The notes under the pieces are model-generated. The model saw nothing but the letters and a program-made list of their open reading frames with translations, ran no database searches and had not been told where the DNA came from. Shown here piece after piece: positions 10,914-21,141 of a stretch of DNA of 64,000 bases (position 1 is the stretch's first letter; each line of letters opens with the position of its first letter). This DNA is from Halicephalobus mephisto (taxonomy: Eukaryota; Nematoda; Chromadorea; Rhabditida; Panagrolaimidae). The stretch spans positions 248,001 to 312,000 of the forward strand of contig SWDT01000003.1 in assembly GCA_009193035.1 (NCBI GenBank), given 5' to 3'. Both the position numbers and the translations under genes were made by a program.

Positions 10914-12390
10914 CTTTACTCAACTTCGAGCCTTGGAATCTCAAAATCCGGAAATCTCAGAATTTTCGGTACAAATAAGATTATCATTGAAAGTTTTTCA
11001 ATCCAGAAACGAGTATAATTAAATCACATTACTGTAAAAATTGAGGAATTTTTATAAATTTATCTTGATAGAAATTTTGGAAAATTTAATTTCAGATGTT
11101 TTTTTTGAACTTTGATGACATTTTGGAAGGTTTTCGAAATTTTCAGAAAATTCTGGAAGGTTTCAAAATATTCTATTAAATTTCTGAAGTTTTATGAAAT
11201 TTCTACAAAAATCTCCAAATTTTAGAATCTTTTGCGAAAATATTAAAACTTTTGAAATTTCTTACTAAATTTTGAAAAATTATAAATTTCAGAATATTGT
11301 ATTAAATTTTGGAAGATTTTCGAAATTTTCAGAAAATTCTAGAAGATTTCAAAAAAATCCCATTAAATTTCTAAAGTTTTATGAAATTTCGAAAATCCTT
11401 ATAAAATTCCATAAAGCTCCAGAAATTTCTACAAAGATCTCCAAAATTCCAGAATCTTCTGCAAAAATATTAAAACTTTTGAAATTTCTTACTAAATTTT
11501 GAAAAATTATAAATTTCAGAATATTGTATTAAATTTCTGAAGTTTTATGAGATTTCGAAAATCCTCATAGAATTCCATAAAGCTCCAGAAATTTCTACAA
11601 AGATCTCCAAAATTCCAGAATCTTTTGCAAAAATTTCACGGATCATATTTGACACGAAAATTTCGACCATTATGTTTGATAAAATAAAATAAAAAAAGCA
11701 ATTCGGTCAATTTCATTCATTTTTTTCAAAAAAAATCGAAAATGCACTTAACCTGAAAAAAATGCAAAAATCCAATTTGCACCGAAATAAAAATCCGAAA
11801 TCTGACTTGTTGATATTCTAGAACATCTCCTGCTGACTCATTACGGTAGATCTTGGTTGGAATTTTTTAATTTTAAATTTTTTTAATTTTAAATTTTTTT
11901 AATTTTAAAATTATTTGATTATAAAAATCATTAATTTTAAATTTTTTTATTTTTAAAAATTATTAATTTTTTAATTTTAATTTTTTTAATTTTAAAAATT
12001 ATTAATTTTTAAATTATTTGATTTTAATTTTTTCAATTTTAAAAATCATTAATTTTAAATGTTTTTTAATTTTTAAATTTTTTTTCAAATCTTAAATTTT
12101 TTAATTTTAAAAATATTTAATTTTAAAATTTTTTAAATATTTATTTTTTTATTTTTTAAATCTTCAATTTTTGACTTTTTTAGTTTTAAAAATTTGATTA
12201 GAAATTTATTCAAATTTCGAAATCGACAATTCTATTTTTGACTTTTTTGAAATAAGAAATAACCTAAACGATCCTCATCGCGAGTCAAGTGCCTGGGTGA
12301 CCGATTTGGGTCGATTCCGTGATTCCCTATCCGTGTCGATCGGGATCGTGAATTTAAATCCTCTCAGTTTGATCATTCTTCCTTGCCACA
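10914..12390. other. Intergenic repeats and low-complexity sequence
   Basis: Between about 11090 and 11640 a unit of roughly 240 bp is repeated (TTCTACAAAGATCTCCAAAA, CTTACTAAATTTTGAAAAAT). 11860-12190 is a simple TTTTAATTTTAAA-type tract. 12240-12390 is more complex and is likely the promoter of the next gene. No ORF here looks real. Confidence 0.6.
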
Positions 12391-14343
12391 ATGAACTTGA
12401 ACTACTTCCTCAATTTCTTCCTGGCATCATATTTCGTAATTTCTGCAAGTCATCCACTGGTCAGTTTTTTTAAATTACAAATATTACAAAATTTTAAAAA
12501 TAAACATTTTTTAAATTACAAATATTACAATTTTTAAAAATAAAAATATTTTTTTTTAATTACAAATATTACAAAATTTTAAAAATAAACATTTTTAAAA
12601 TTACAAATATTACAATTTAAAAATAAATATTTTTTAAATTTCAAATATTACAAAATTTTAAAAATAAACATTTTTAAAATTACAAATATTACAATTTTTA
12701 AAAATAAAAATATTTTTTTTTAATTACAAATATTACAAAATTTTAAAAATAAACATTTTTTAAATTACAAATATTACAATTTAAAAAAATAAAAATGCTT
12801 TTTTTTTTTAATTTTTAAATTCCTGCCAAAAAACAAAAAAAATAATAAATTTAATAATTTTAAATTTCTTCGAAATTATTTTATAAACTTTTAATTTTAA
12901 ATTTCTAAATTAAAATTATTTTTTTTAAATTAAAATTATTTTTTTTATTTTATTTTGAATTAAAATTATTTTTTATTTTATTTATTCCAGTCCGATATCC
13001 ATGCCATTTGTGAAAGATACGTGCAATGTCGGTCTATTTCGACACTGGATGAGAGGTTGTGTCTCGGCAACTCCAGATCTATGCCGTTCTGGCTCCCGCC
13101 ACGAAATAAGGATGACGTTAACTCAGTTTACTGTCATGAAAAATTAAAACCATATTATCAAGAATTGGAAAAACTGGAAACTGCGGCATCTGGACAGCTT
13201 CTGGCTTGTCTTCTGGAGCAGACGATTCCGATGAATTTCGAAAAACGCGGAATCTGTCGTCGGGATTTGTTGAAATCTCCAAAATTCGACTATTCTGGAG
13301 ACAAAACTAAAAGAATTCCGACCAACTGTTTCCAAGGAATAAAAAACAGAATCAGAAGACAATGTGGGATTCTGAAGGACTGCTGCAGTTCTATTGATTA
13401 CTGTAGTCATCTTGAAAAAAACGAAATTTCAACGAAAATTAATGAATTAAAAATTTTCATTAAAGATTTAGGAAAAAAATGCCAATTGGGACTCGAAACT
13501 AAAAACGAATTCAACTTTGACGAAGACCCGGATTCTGAAAATTCGGATTCTGAAGATCCGGATTCTGAAAATTCGGATTCTGAAAATTCGGATTCTGAAA
13601 ATTCGGATTCTGAATATCGGTCTGCGGGGAACATAAACATCACGGTCAGGAGTGAAGTTCCTCCACAAGTTGCTGCTAGTCCTACTGTAGATCCGGAAGG
13701 AAGGATTTTAGTCAGAATAATCCCGGCAGAAGAGGAATTAGAAAAATTAAAAATCGAAGGCGATGTTGAATCTTTAGAAAAACTCCAAAACGACTTAAAA
13801 AACAACCATAACTCCACAGTGTCACCTCTAGAATCCTCGCCAGAATCCGAAAACGCAGAAGCATTGAATATTGCGAAAGATCCAAGTCGGCCAAAGACGG
13901 ATTCTGGAGCCGCGGAGGAGCCCGGACAGGACTTGATCCCGTTGTCGTCTCCGAATACCGGTTTTCCGAAAACCGTCCGTACTAGTCATCCTTACGAAAT
14001 CCCAGATCAGTTAAGAAAGTACTCACAAGTTAAAACTTTAAACAAATTGGTCGAACAATATCAGGACGAAAAAACCGAATCTGTCCCAAAAAATCAAACC
14101 GAATTGGCACAGGCATTTCCAACTCCGTTAATCCGTCCAGAAAGACTTCAGTAAGGTTACATAAGTGAAAATTTTATATCAAATTTTATTTTCAGCTTGT
14201 TTTTTAACACATGGGAATCCAAAATTCGAGGAAAAGTAGTCAGCTCGGCCCAATCCACTTCTGATCCAGAAGCCGCCGCGGAATACGACAGATTACTCAA
14301 AACACTAAATAATCTGAGATCTGCTGTCTACACTAACAATTAA
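12391..14343 (+). CDS. Secreted acidic/Ser-rich nematode protein, unknown function
   Basis: Three exons: 12391-12459, 12991-14150, 14196-14343, for 458 residues with matching phases. The first exon encodes a signal peptide (MNLNYFLNFFLASYFVISAS). Residues 30-150 form a cysteine-containing region (CERYVQCRS, ERLCLGN, CLLEQT, CRRDLL, CCSSIDYC), probably disulphide-bonded. Around residues 180-203 is a run of ENSDSEDPDS-type repeats encoded by a 15-18 bp minisatellite. The rest is charged and Pro/Ser-rich with little predicted structure. The last exon ends in a possible short helix (AAAEYDRLLKTLNNLRSAVY). I do not recognise the family; the cysteine-rich front resembles uncharacterised secreted nematode proteins. 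Reading frame and splice sites are good, so the gene is probably real. Confidence 0.8.
12460..12990. repeat. Intronic tandem repeat
   Basis: The first intron of the preceding secreted-protein gene contains at least five copies of a 55-60 bp unit with TTACAAATATTACAAAATTTT and AAAAATAAACATTTTT. Very AT-rich, no coding content. Confidence 0.75.
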
Positions 14344-14988
14344 ACAATAAATAAAATGAATTTGTAATAAAAATATGTAAATTTTTAAAAAAAATTAAAA
14401 ATTTCAACACAAACATCAAACTTACCCGTTTTTCCCGAAAAATCGAAACATTTTAACAGTTTTTCCTTACATAACGCCAAAAATTGTTTTCTCTGGCAAT
14501 ATCCCAGCCCATTTTTCCATAAAAACCGAAAAAAATAATTTATTCTGCAAATTTCAAAGCCATTTTTTCCTCATGAATTCAAGAAAACTGTTTTTCTTGG
14601 TAGAAAGCAGAATCCGTTTTTCCCATAAAGTTGGGAAAATTTAGCAGTTTTCCTCTTTCTTTAGAAAAATATCAGTTTTTAGGCCAGTTAAAAAGTGACC
14701 GACAACGGCAGTTCGATTTCGTCATTCGACTCGCACAGTGCGAAACTCGCCTTTTCCGTTGTTTTTGATCTTAGCCGAATCCTAAATTGCAGCTGTTTCT
14801 TTAACTGTCTCTCTTTCTCGTTATTTTTTAAGGCTATCCAGCAACGATGTACGATCACCATATCCCATCGGCAACATACATCCATATATAATCATATTAA
14901 GATGTAAATATTTGGAAAACTGTTTTTCAATTTTTCCCGCCATATTTTAGAAATCGTGTTTCGTGTTTGGATTTTCCGGCCGTCTGAT

Positions 14989-16486
14989 ATGTGGTTTTGT
15001 AGCACGATGACATCCCAGGACATTGGTCAAACTCCCTCGCCACTCCAACCGCCATATGAGTACTTCCAACCCCTGCTCGGGAACGGCCAGATGATGAACC
15101 CGGCGATAATGATGCCGGACTACGACCGGAACGCCTCCTCTGCTGACAAGTCCCCTCAGAACAAGCCTCCTCAAGACAATTCTGTTTCTTACGTTGCCGG
15201 TTTCCACTCAGATACCGTCGTTACTGTAACTTATAATTTTTGTAATGGTTGTTTTTAGAATCAGATGCCATCTTGTCAGACGCCTCCGGTATTTAATCCT
15301 TACGACTACTACAGCCAACTCATGTATCAGAACAGCCAATTGATGGGACAGACGATCGTTATGCCCGATTACGGTCAGAATTATTCGTTTTCAGTTAAGT
15401 CTTCGTTGAGTCAAGAAAACTCCATCAAAAGTCCGAACGGATTCAGCGACGAGAGCGTCGGAAGTCCTGACAACAATGAAAACTCGACACAGTACGTGCC
15501 GTTGATGCCTTTCGTGCCTCTGCAATCCTCGACTCCAAACGAGAAAGAACAAATTCGATCCGATAGTCGTTATATGAAATCCCAACCACATACCGAAGTA
15601 ACTACGCAAAAGGACCGTATCCGCTTGGATGACGGACTCACCTACAACGACGGACAATATCTATACTGTAAGTTTTTTATCTTTTTATGTCAAACCAAGA
15701 AATCCGTTTTTGTATTTTTTGATTGTAGTTCTGATTTCCCAGATATCTGCTGGTAATTTCATATATGACCTTCGATCTTTGACAATAGATAGAAATCTTT
15801 CTACTTTATATAACCTTAATTTAGGAGTTTCTAAATCTAAGCAGAATATCTTTTAAAAATTAATTGCGAAATCGTGTAAGATTGCGAAATAACTGTTGCG
15901 TAAGACCGCAATTGTAGGTTATTTTAGTTTTGGAAACCTTTGGAAATTCACGTTGGAACAGTTTTGTACAGTACTTTACATGTAACTTTTACAGTATCAT
16001 GGTTGATTTTGAGATAACCATTGCATAAAAATAATTGTTACTTCAGTTCCCGTCGAATTCTAGAAATTTACGTCAAGACAATCTTGTAACAGTACCTATT
16101 TCTGTTTTGTTGAATAATAACGTGGTATCTTGATTATCTACTACTTTTCAGACGATCGGAAAGGCAACAAACGAATTTGTCCCGTCTGTCAGAAGACTTT
16201 CATTTATTCTCACGCCTTGAAGGGGCATTTCGTTCGTGTTCATCTTCATAGCAAACGTTTTACATGTACAGTTTGTCAAGCCGGATTCTGGTCGAATTCT
16301 GATCTGGAACGTCACATGCCGAAACATACGGGACAGAAGTTTATTTGTGATACTTGTGGAAAAACATACACTTCGAAGCAACGATTGACAGAACACTTCC
16401 GCAGCCCTTCGTCCTGTTGGCTCGAACCCACCATGTTGGAATTTGTGAAGCAGATTGTTTACGGTGGTGATCAACCGTCTACGTAA
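14989..16486 (+). CDS. C2H2 zinc-finger protein, three fingers
   Basis: Three exons: 14989-15225, 15259-15667, 16152-16486. The phases join cleanly, ending in GGDQPST. A TATTTTAG just upstream (ending 14950) could be a trans-splice acceptor. The first ATG after it is 14989; the ATG at 15007 (MTSQDIGQT) is an equally good start. The N-terminal two thirds are Pro/Gln/Ser/Asn-rich and contain a duplicated module (PPYEYFQPLLGNGQM...IMMPDYDRN and NPYDYYSQLMYQNSQL...IVMPDYGQN). The C-terminus has fingers CPVC...HFVRVH, CTVC...HMPKH and CDTC...HFRSPSSC; the last is a C2HC variant. It is probably a nuclear DNA-binding regulator with an activation-type N-terminus. I cannot assign an orthologue. Confidence 0.82.
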
Positions 16487-17252
16487 CTTTTTTTAGGCAT
16501 TTTTCGTTTTAGAATTTTGAATTTTATGAATTTGTTAGTTAATCAAAGTTCAAATGTAATTGAGAACTTGAAAAAATGTGAAAAAGTTTTTTTGAGTTTT
16601 TGAATTATTTGGGTTCTGGGAGTGATGACGGTCATTGGGAAGACGGAAAATGATTTTGAATGTGGTTGAAATTTCGAAATAATAATTTTTTTTAATTTGG
16701 ATTTTAGAAATTTTTATTTTTAAATAAGAATGAAGGTTTTGGAAATTTTGAATTTTTTCATTTGGAAGTAAATTCAATCGTCGAAATAAAAAATGATTTT
16801 TGATTTTTGTCGATTTATAAAAATTTTAAAATTGTTGAAAAATCTTTCATTTTATTAATATTTTAAAAATTAAAATTTTATTGAATTTAATAAATTCGAT
16901 ATTTAAAATTCTAGTGATTTTTATTAAAAAAATAAATTTAAAAAAACTTAATTTTTAAAAATTAAGAAAAATTTCAAAATTCTTTTTGAACAAATCCAGT
17001 CCCAGCAATCAATTATCCGTTTTTTCTCATTTTTACTTTTTAAAATTGTCAAATACCAAAAAACATCCAACATTCCGATCAACTTTAGTAAACTTAACTG
17101 AATTTTTATTTTTGATAGAAATTAAAATTTATTCAAAAACCACAGTAATTACACGAGTTGGTCAAAAAGCTAAATATTACTCAATTGAAGATTCTGAAAA
17201 TAGAAAACTTCTGAAAATTAACAGTTCTTTAAAAGATTGTCATCGAGCACGT
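16487..17252. other. Convergent intergenic spacer
   Basis: AT-rich DNA between the plus-strand zinc-finger gene and the 3' end of sod-1 on the minus strand. The open frame 16986-17417 runs into the sod-1 exons on the opposite strand and is not credible. No element identified. Confidence 0.55.
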
Positions 17253-17816
17253 CTAAATGTTAGCAGCCCATCCGATAACGCCACTGAAACAAGTTCATTA
17301 ATCACTGATCCAAAAAATAAAACTTACCAGGCGCTTCTGGCACCGGCATTTCCAGTTTTCAGACTTTCTTCCTTCTTTTCGCCTTCTCCTTTTCCGAGAT
17401 CATCAACACCAGCATGAACGACCAAGGAACGTCCAACAACACTGTTTGATCCATGGATTTGAACAAGCTTGTCTTTGATCTCAAATTTGGCGACTCCATC
17501 AGCATCGGCTTCAACGTTGCCCAAGTCACCAACATGGCGATTGGTATCCTATAAACACTTTAAAGTACTGTATTAACTTCAAAAAACTTACAGTAGGACC
17601 GCCATGGGTCAATCCAAAGGGATTAAAGTGGGGACCGGCCGAGATACATCCATTAGTAGAATCACCGTATTGATGAACATGGAATCCATGCAGACCAGGA
17701 GTAAGTCCTTTGATTTCGCCTTGAATGGTCGTTTCTTCGCCTTCTTTATTTTGAGAAAACCAAACAACACCACTGACGGTCTCACCACGAAGAACAGCCA
17801 CGGCACGATTACTCAT
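17253..17816 (-). CDS. sod-1: Cytosolic Cu/Zn superoxide dismutase
   Basis: Three exons on the minus strand: 17592-17816, 17328-17548, 17253-17283. The product is 158 residues, the usual size. It converts superoxide to oxygen and hydrogen peroxide in the cytosol. The metal site is complete: FHVHQ, GPHFNP, THGGP, RHVGD and VVHAG supply the copper and zinc ligands. The disulphide cysteines (NGCISAG, SACGVIG) and the active-site arginine (NAGARSA) are also present. The N-terminus [14 protein letters not shown] is nearly that of nematode SOD-1. The start is preceded by TATTTTAG and a short leader, suggesting trans-splicing. The very short last exon encodes [10 protein letters not shown], replacing the more usual GVIGIA-type ending. 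No signal peptide, so this is the intracellular form. Confidence 0.95.
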
Positions 17817-18120
17817 TTTGGATTCGGACTAAAATATTTTTAAAATTAATTTGACTAAAAACAACAAATTTTGACGTTTCTAGAAAGTGAAAACGGTTAT
17901 CATCAAAAAAGTCATGGAAAAATTAATGTTCTTTTGATCCTTCCACATCGAGAACACACGCGGAGTTGATAACAGGGCACAAAAATTGTTTGTCCGTCTT
18001 TTCGCAGCAATTTTTGTGCTTTCGTTTAAAGAAACAAACAAAATTGTCATCGTTTTGAAATTTAGCAAGTTTTGAAAATATTAAAAATTTTAAATTTTCA
18101 AAACTTCATAAATACAATTT
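17817..18120. other. sod-1 upstream region with a perfect 12-bp hairpin
   Basis: Presumed promoter of sod-1. It contains a perfect 12-bp inverted repeat (GCACAAAAATTG at 17977-17988, CAATTTTTGTGC at 18008-18019) around a 19-nt loop. Otherwise AT-rich with no clear regulatory motif I can name. Confidence 0.5.
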
Positions 18121-18531
18121 TAAGCTGTTTCTGTGGAGGAAATTTCATCAACTATTATCAAAAATGTTAGCAAAACAGCAGTTTATGAACACGAAACGAA
18201 AGGGAAAGTTGACAACAACTCGCAGGGCAAAACGAAAGTGAAAGTGAAGGTCGTAGAACACAACAAAGATAGGCGGCCAGAACGCGAACCGGTTAATACA
18301 GGTAAATTCTTCAAATTGCATCCGTATTCATTAATCAAACACGAAGTACATATTGTAAGATATAAGAAATCCCAATACGTACAGGAATTAGCGGAAGAGT
18401 TAAGGAATTATGTCTCCAAAAACAGGAAAAACGATAAAACTAGAAAAAGACCAACCTTGAATCCAAAGATTGTACGAAAAGCTTCAGTAATACCTTCAAG
18501 CATTTCTGATTCTAGAAAAAGTGAAAATTAA
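18121..18531 (+). CDS. Basic ORF without ATG, possible exon or relic
   Basis: An open frame of about 135 residues ending TGA-free until TAA at 18529-18531. It is rich in Lys/Arg/Glu with a KVKVKVVEH stretch and RPEREPV, and it lacks any methionine. Base composition is less AT-extreme than the flanks, which suggests protein-coding history. A weak acceptor-like TTTTAAG ends at 18123, so the true exon may begin a few bases in. I find no start exon upstream and recognise no domain. It could be the terminal exon of an unseen gene, or a decayed one. Confidence 0.3.
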
Positions 18532-18569
18532 TGAAAAAATTAGATTTTTAAAATAATGGAAATTTAAAA

Positions 18570-19100
18570 CTAAAACATGCGAGCAACGTGCAGCAAAGCG
18601 AGAGTCGGTTCTTTTTATTCTATCTGATTAATACATAAAAAGTAAAGAAAAACAGAAATTAATATATAAAGAAAACAAAAAAAAGAAATGTAAACATTAT
18701 GAAATTAAAAAACAAATCAACAAAATAATGCCGGCAACGTGCAGCAAAGCGAGAATCGACTCTCACTCTCTCTTTCGCAAGTTATTCATATATGAAAAAT
18801 AAAAATCAATATATGGAAAATTAGAAAAATAAAATGTAAAAATTAGGAAGTTATGAAATTAGGAAAAAACGAACAAACAATGACTTGCAGGCAACGTGCG
18901 ACAGGGCGAGAGTCGACTCTCACTTTCTCTTTCGCAAGTTGTTCATATATAGAAAATAAAAATCAATATATGGAAAATTAGAAAAATAAAATGTAAAAAT
19001 TAGGAAACCACGAAACTAAAAACAAACCAACAAACAATGACTTGCAGGCAACGTGCGACAAGGCGAGAGTCGACTCTCTCTTTTTCGTTTTTTCTTTCGC
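18570..19100. repeat. 125-bp tandem repeat with a palindromic core
   Basis: About four copies of a roughly 125-bp unit beginning GGCAACGTGC(G/A)(A/G)CA. Each carries a palindrome of the type GAGAGTCGACTCTC, then CTTTCTCTTTCGCAAGTT and an AT-rich part (AAAATCAATATATGGAAAAT). Central copies are nearly identical, so the array is young. Confidence 0.85.
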
Positions 19101-19258
19101 AACCTGATCTCTGAGTTGTTTTTTCTTTTCTCGTTATTTATCTGGCTTTGAACTTTTTCATCAATGTAGGGTACCTTACGGGTGACTAATTTTATTCGTT
19201 TCTGGAGTATTTTTGTCACAAATTGAAGATAAATGTATTTGTAAAATTTAAATTTTTT

Positions 19259-20842
19259 TCAGCAAACTTGCAAGGTTGAGCAAATGATGTCTTCGGATGT
19301 TCTTTCCAGCATCATTTTGTAAATAGGAATCGAGTTGTTGTAATATAAATCATAACAAAAAAGTGAATAAGGCACTTTGTTGGCTTGCATTTCGTAGCAT
19401 TCGTCGAGGATGAAGTTTTCGAAATTCGCCGAAGTCGCCAAATCTATCAGTCTCACGTTCAGCCTCGCGTCGCCGTAGATCTGCTTACATTGCAGACAAG
19501 GATTGTCCTTCAGGTTGATCTACAATATTTAATTTTCACATAAATTTAAAATTATATTTTTAAGATTTTTACATAAGTTTAAAAATTATATTTTTCTTAA
19601 TTTTTATAAGTTTAAAATTATATTTTTAAAAATTTTTATATAAATTTAAAAAATTATATATTTTTCTTAATTTTTATATAAATTTAAAATTATATTTTTC
19701 TTAATTTTTACACAAGTTTAAAATTATATTTTTTAAAATTTCTACATAAGTTTAAAAATTATATTTTTTTAAATTTTTACATAAATTTAAAAAATTATAT
19801 TTTTTTCTTAATTTTTATATAAATTTAAAAACTTTATTTTAAAGTTTTGTATAAAAAAAATCACATTTTTTTAGAAATTTAATCACTAATTTGTGTTCAA
19901 AAGTTTTTCAAATTGATGTGCAACATCAGTTTTTTGAAGTTTTATAAAAAGTTGTTAAATTTTTAAGTTAAAAAAGTATAATTTTTTTGAAATTTTTAAA
20001 TTCCCGCGTAAAAGGTATAGAAAATCTAGTAATTTACTACGAAATCTACTTGCTTTTATTATTTTAGGATAATTTTGGAAATTCATCTCAAGAGAATTGG
20101 AAATTTAAAAAAACGGTTTTTTTGAAATTTTTAAATTCGCGCGCAAAGGCGAGTGGAAGTGAAAAAATGGCAAATCTGGCAATTTATTACGAAATCGATC
20201 GACGCTGCCATTGTTCGTTTTTTTAAACCTAAATTTTAAAATTTCTTCTCGAGATAACTTTATAAAACTTTTTGTTTTTTATTTTTTATTAAAATATGAT
20301 TATTTTTTTGAATTCCGTGCAACGCGAGTGGAAATCTGAAAATGATAAAATTGGCAATTTTTTGTTGAAATATCTTCTTATTTTTTTTACCTAAAATCCC
20401 GAAAATTCATGTCGAGACTTTTATGCATTTTAATTTTTAATTTTTACAATGGTTATTTTTGAATTTTCGAAATTCCCGCGCAAAACGAATAAAAATTAAA
20501 AAATCGAATAATGATTAGTCGAAATTAATTCTCTTTTTACCTAAATCCTAAAATCCCAAAAATCCGTGTCGAGATTCCTTTCTAAAGATTTTAATTTTGT
20601 AAAACTTTTATTATTTTTAAACTTTCGAAATTCCCGCGCAAAACGAATGAAAATTAAAAATGGTAAATCTGGCAATTACCAGTCAATCCACTTTTTATCT
20701 TTTACCCAAAATTCGCGTCGAGACTTTTTTAAAAACTTTAATTTTCTATTTTTACAACACTATGATTTCCCGATGTAAAATTAACCCTTACCGATCTCGT
20801 GATAACCAAAGTAGGAAGAAGGATTAAAATGAGGAGCTTCAT
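19259..20842 (-). CDS. Saposin-like (caenopore-type) secreted protein
   Basis: Two exons on the minus strand: 20792-20842 and 19259-19519, for 103 residues with phase-0 junction. Exon 1 is exactly a signal peptide (MKLLILILLPTLVITRS). Exon 2 encodes a single saposin B-type domain with six cysteines in the expected order (CLQC...DECYEM...LFCYD...IICSTLQVC). Single-domain nematode saposin-like proteins (SPP/caenopores) are mostly intestinal membrane-permeabilising antibacterial proteins. This one has the right size and layout, but pore formation is inferred from family only. The intron is 1.27 kb, long for such a small gene, and is filled with repeats. Confidence 0.8.
19560..20760. repeat. Repeats inside the saposin-like gene intron
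   Basis: 19560-19850 is a tandem AT-rich unit (AAATTTAAAATTATATTTTT variants). 19960-20760 holds at least five diverged copies of a roughly 130-bp unit with AAATTCCCGCGCAAAACGA, GGCAATTTATTACGAAAT and GTCGAGACTTTT. No coding content. Confidence 0.7.
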
Positions 20843-21141
20843 GTTGTGTCCACAAGACTGGCTCCGTGGCTTCTTAGACAGCTTCTTTTATAGACAGACT
20901 GTTTGCCTTCCAAAGGGCAGTCTCGCAGACGATCTTAAATAATTTATCCTTTACCTAAAAAGCCTCCTCCCTTGGTAATTGAACAACGAAAAATATTATT
21001 TTTAAGTTTTTTAAATTCCGACACGTAGGGGATACACGGGTACCAGTAGGTGTCAGTTCTTTTCGATCACAATCGTCGTGTGGCAAAAGTGATGATCGGA
21101 ATGATAAGGCAATCTAGTAGGGTATATTTTTAGAAACAAAC

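Noticed and set aside
16986..17417. 143-residue plus-strand ORF
   Set aside because: It overlaps sod-1 exons 2 and 3 on the opposite strand, has no recognisable protein features and is a shadow frame.
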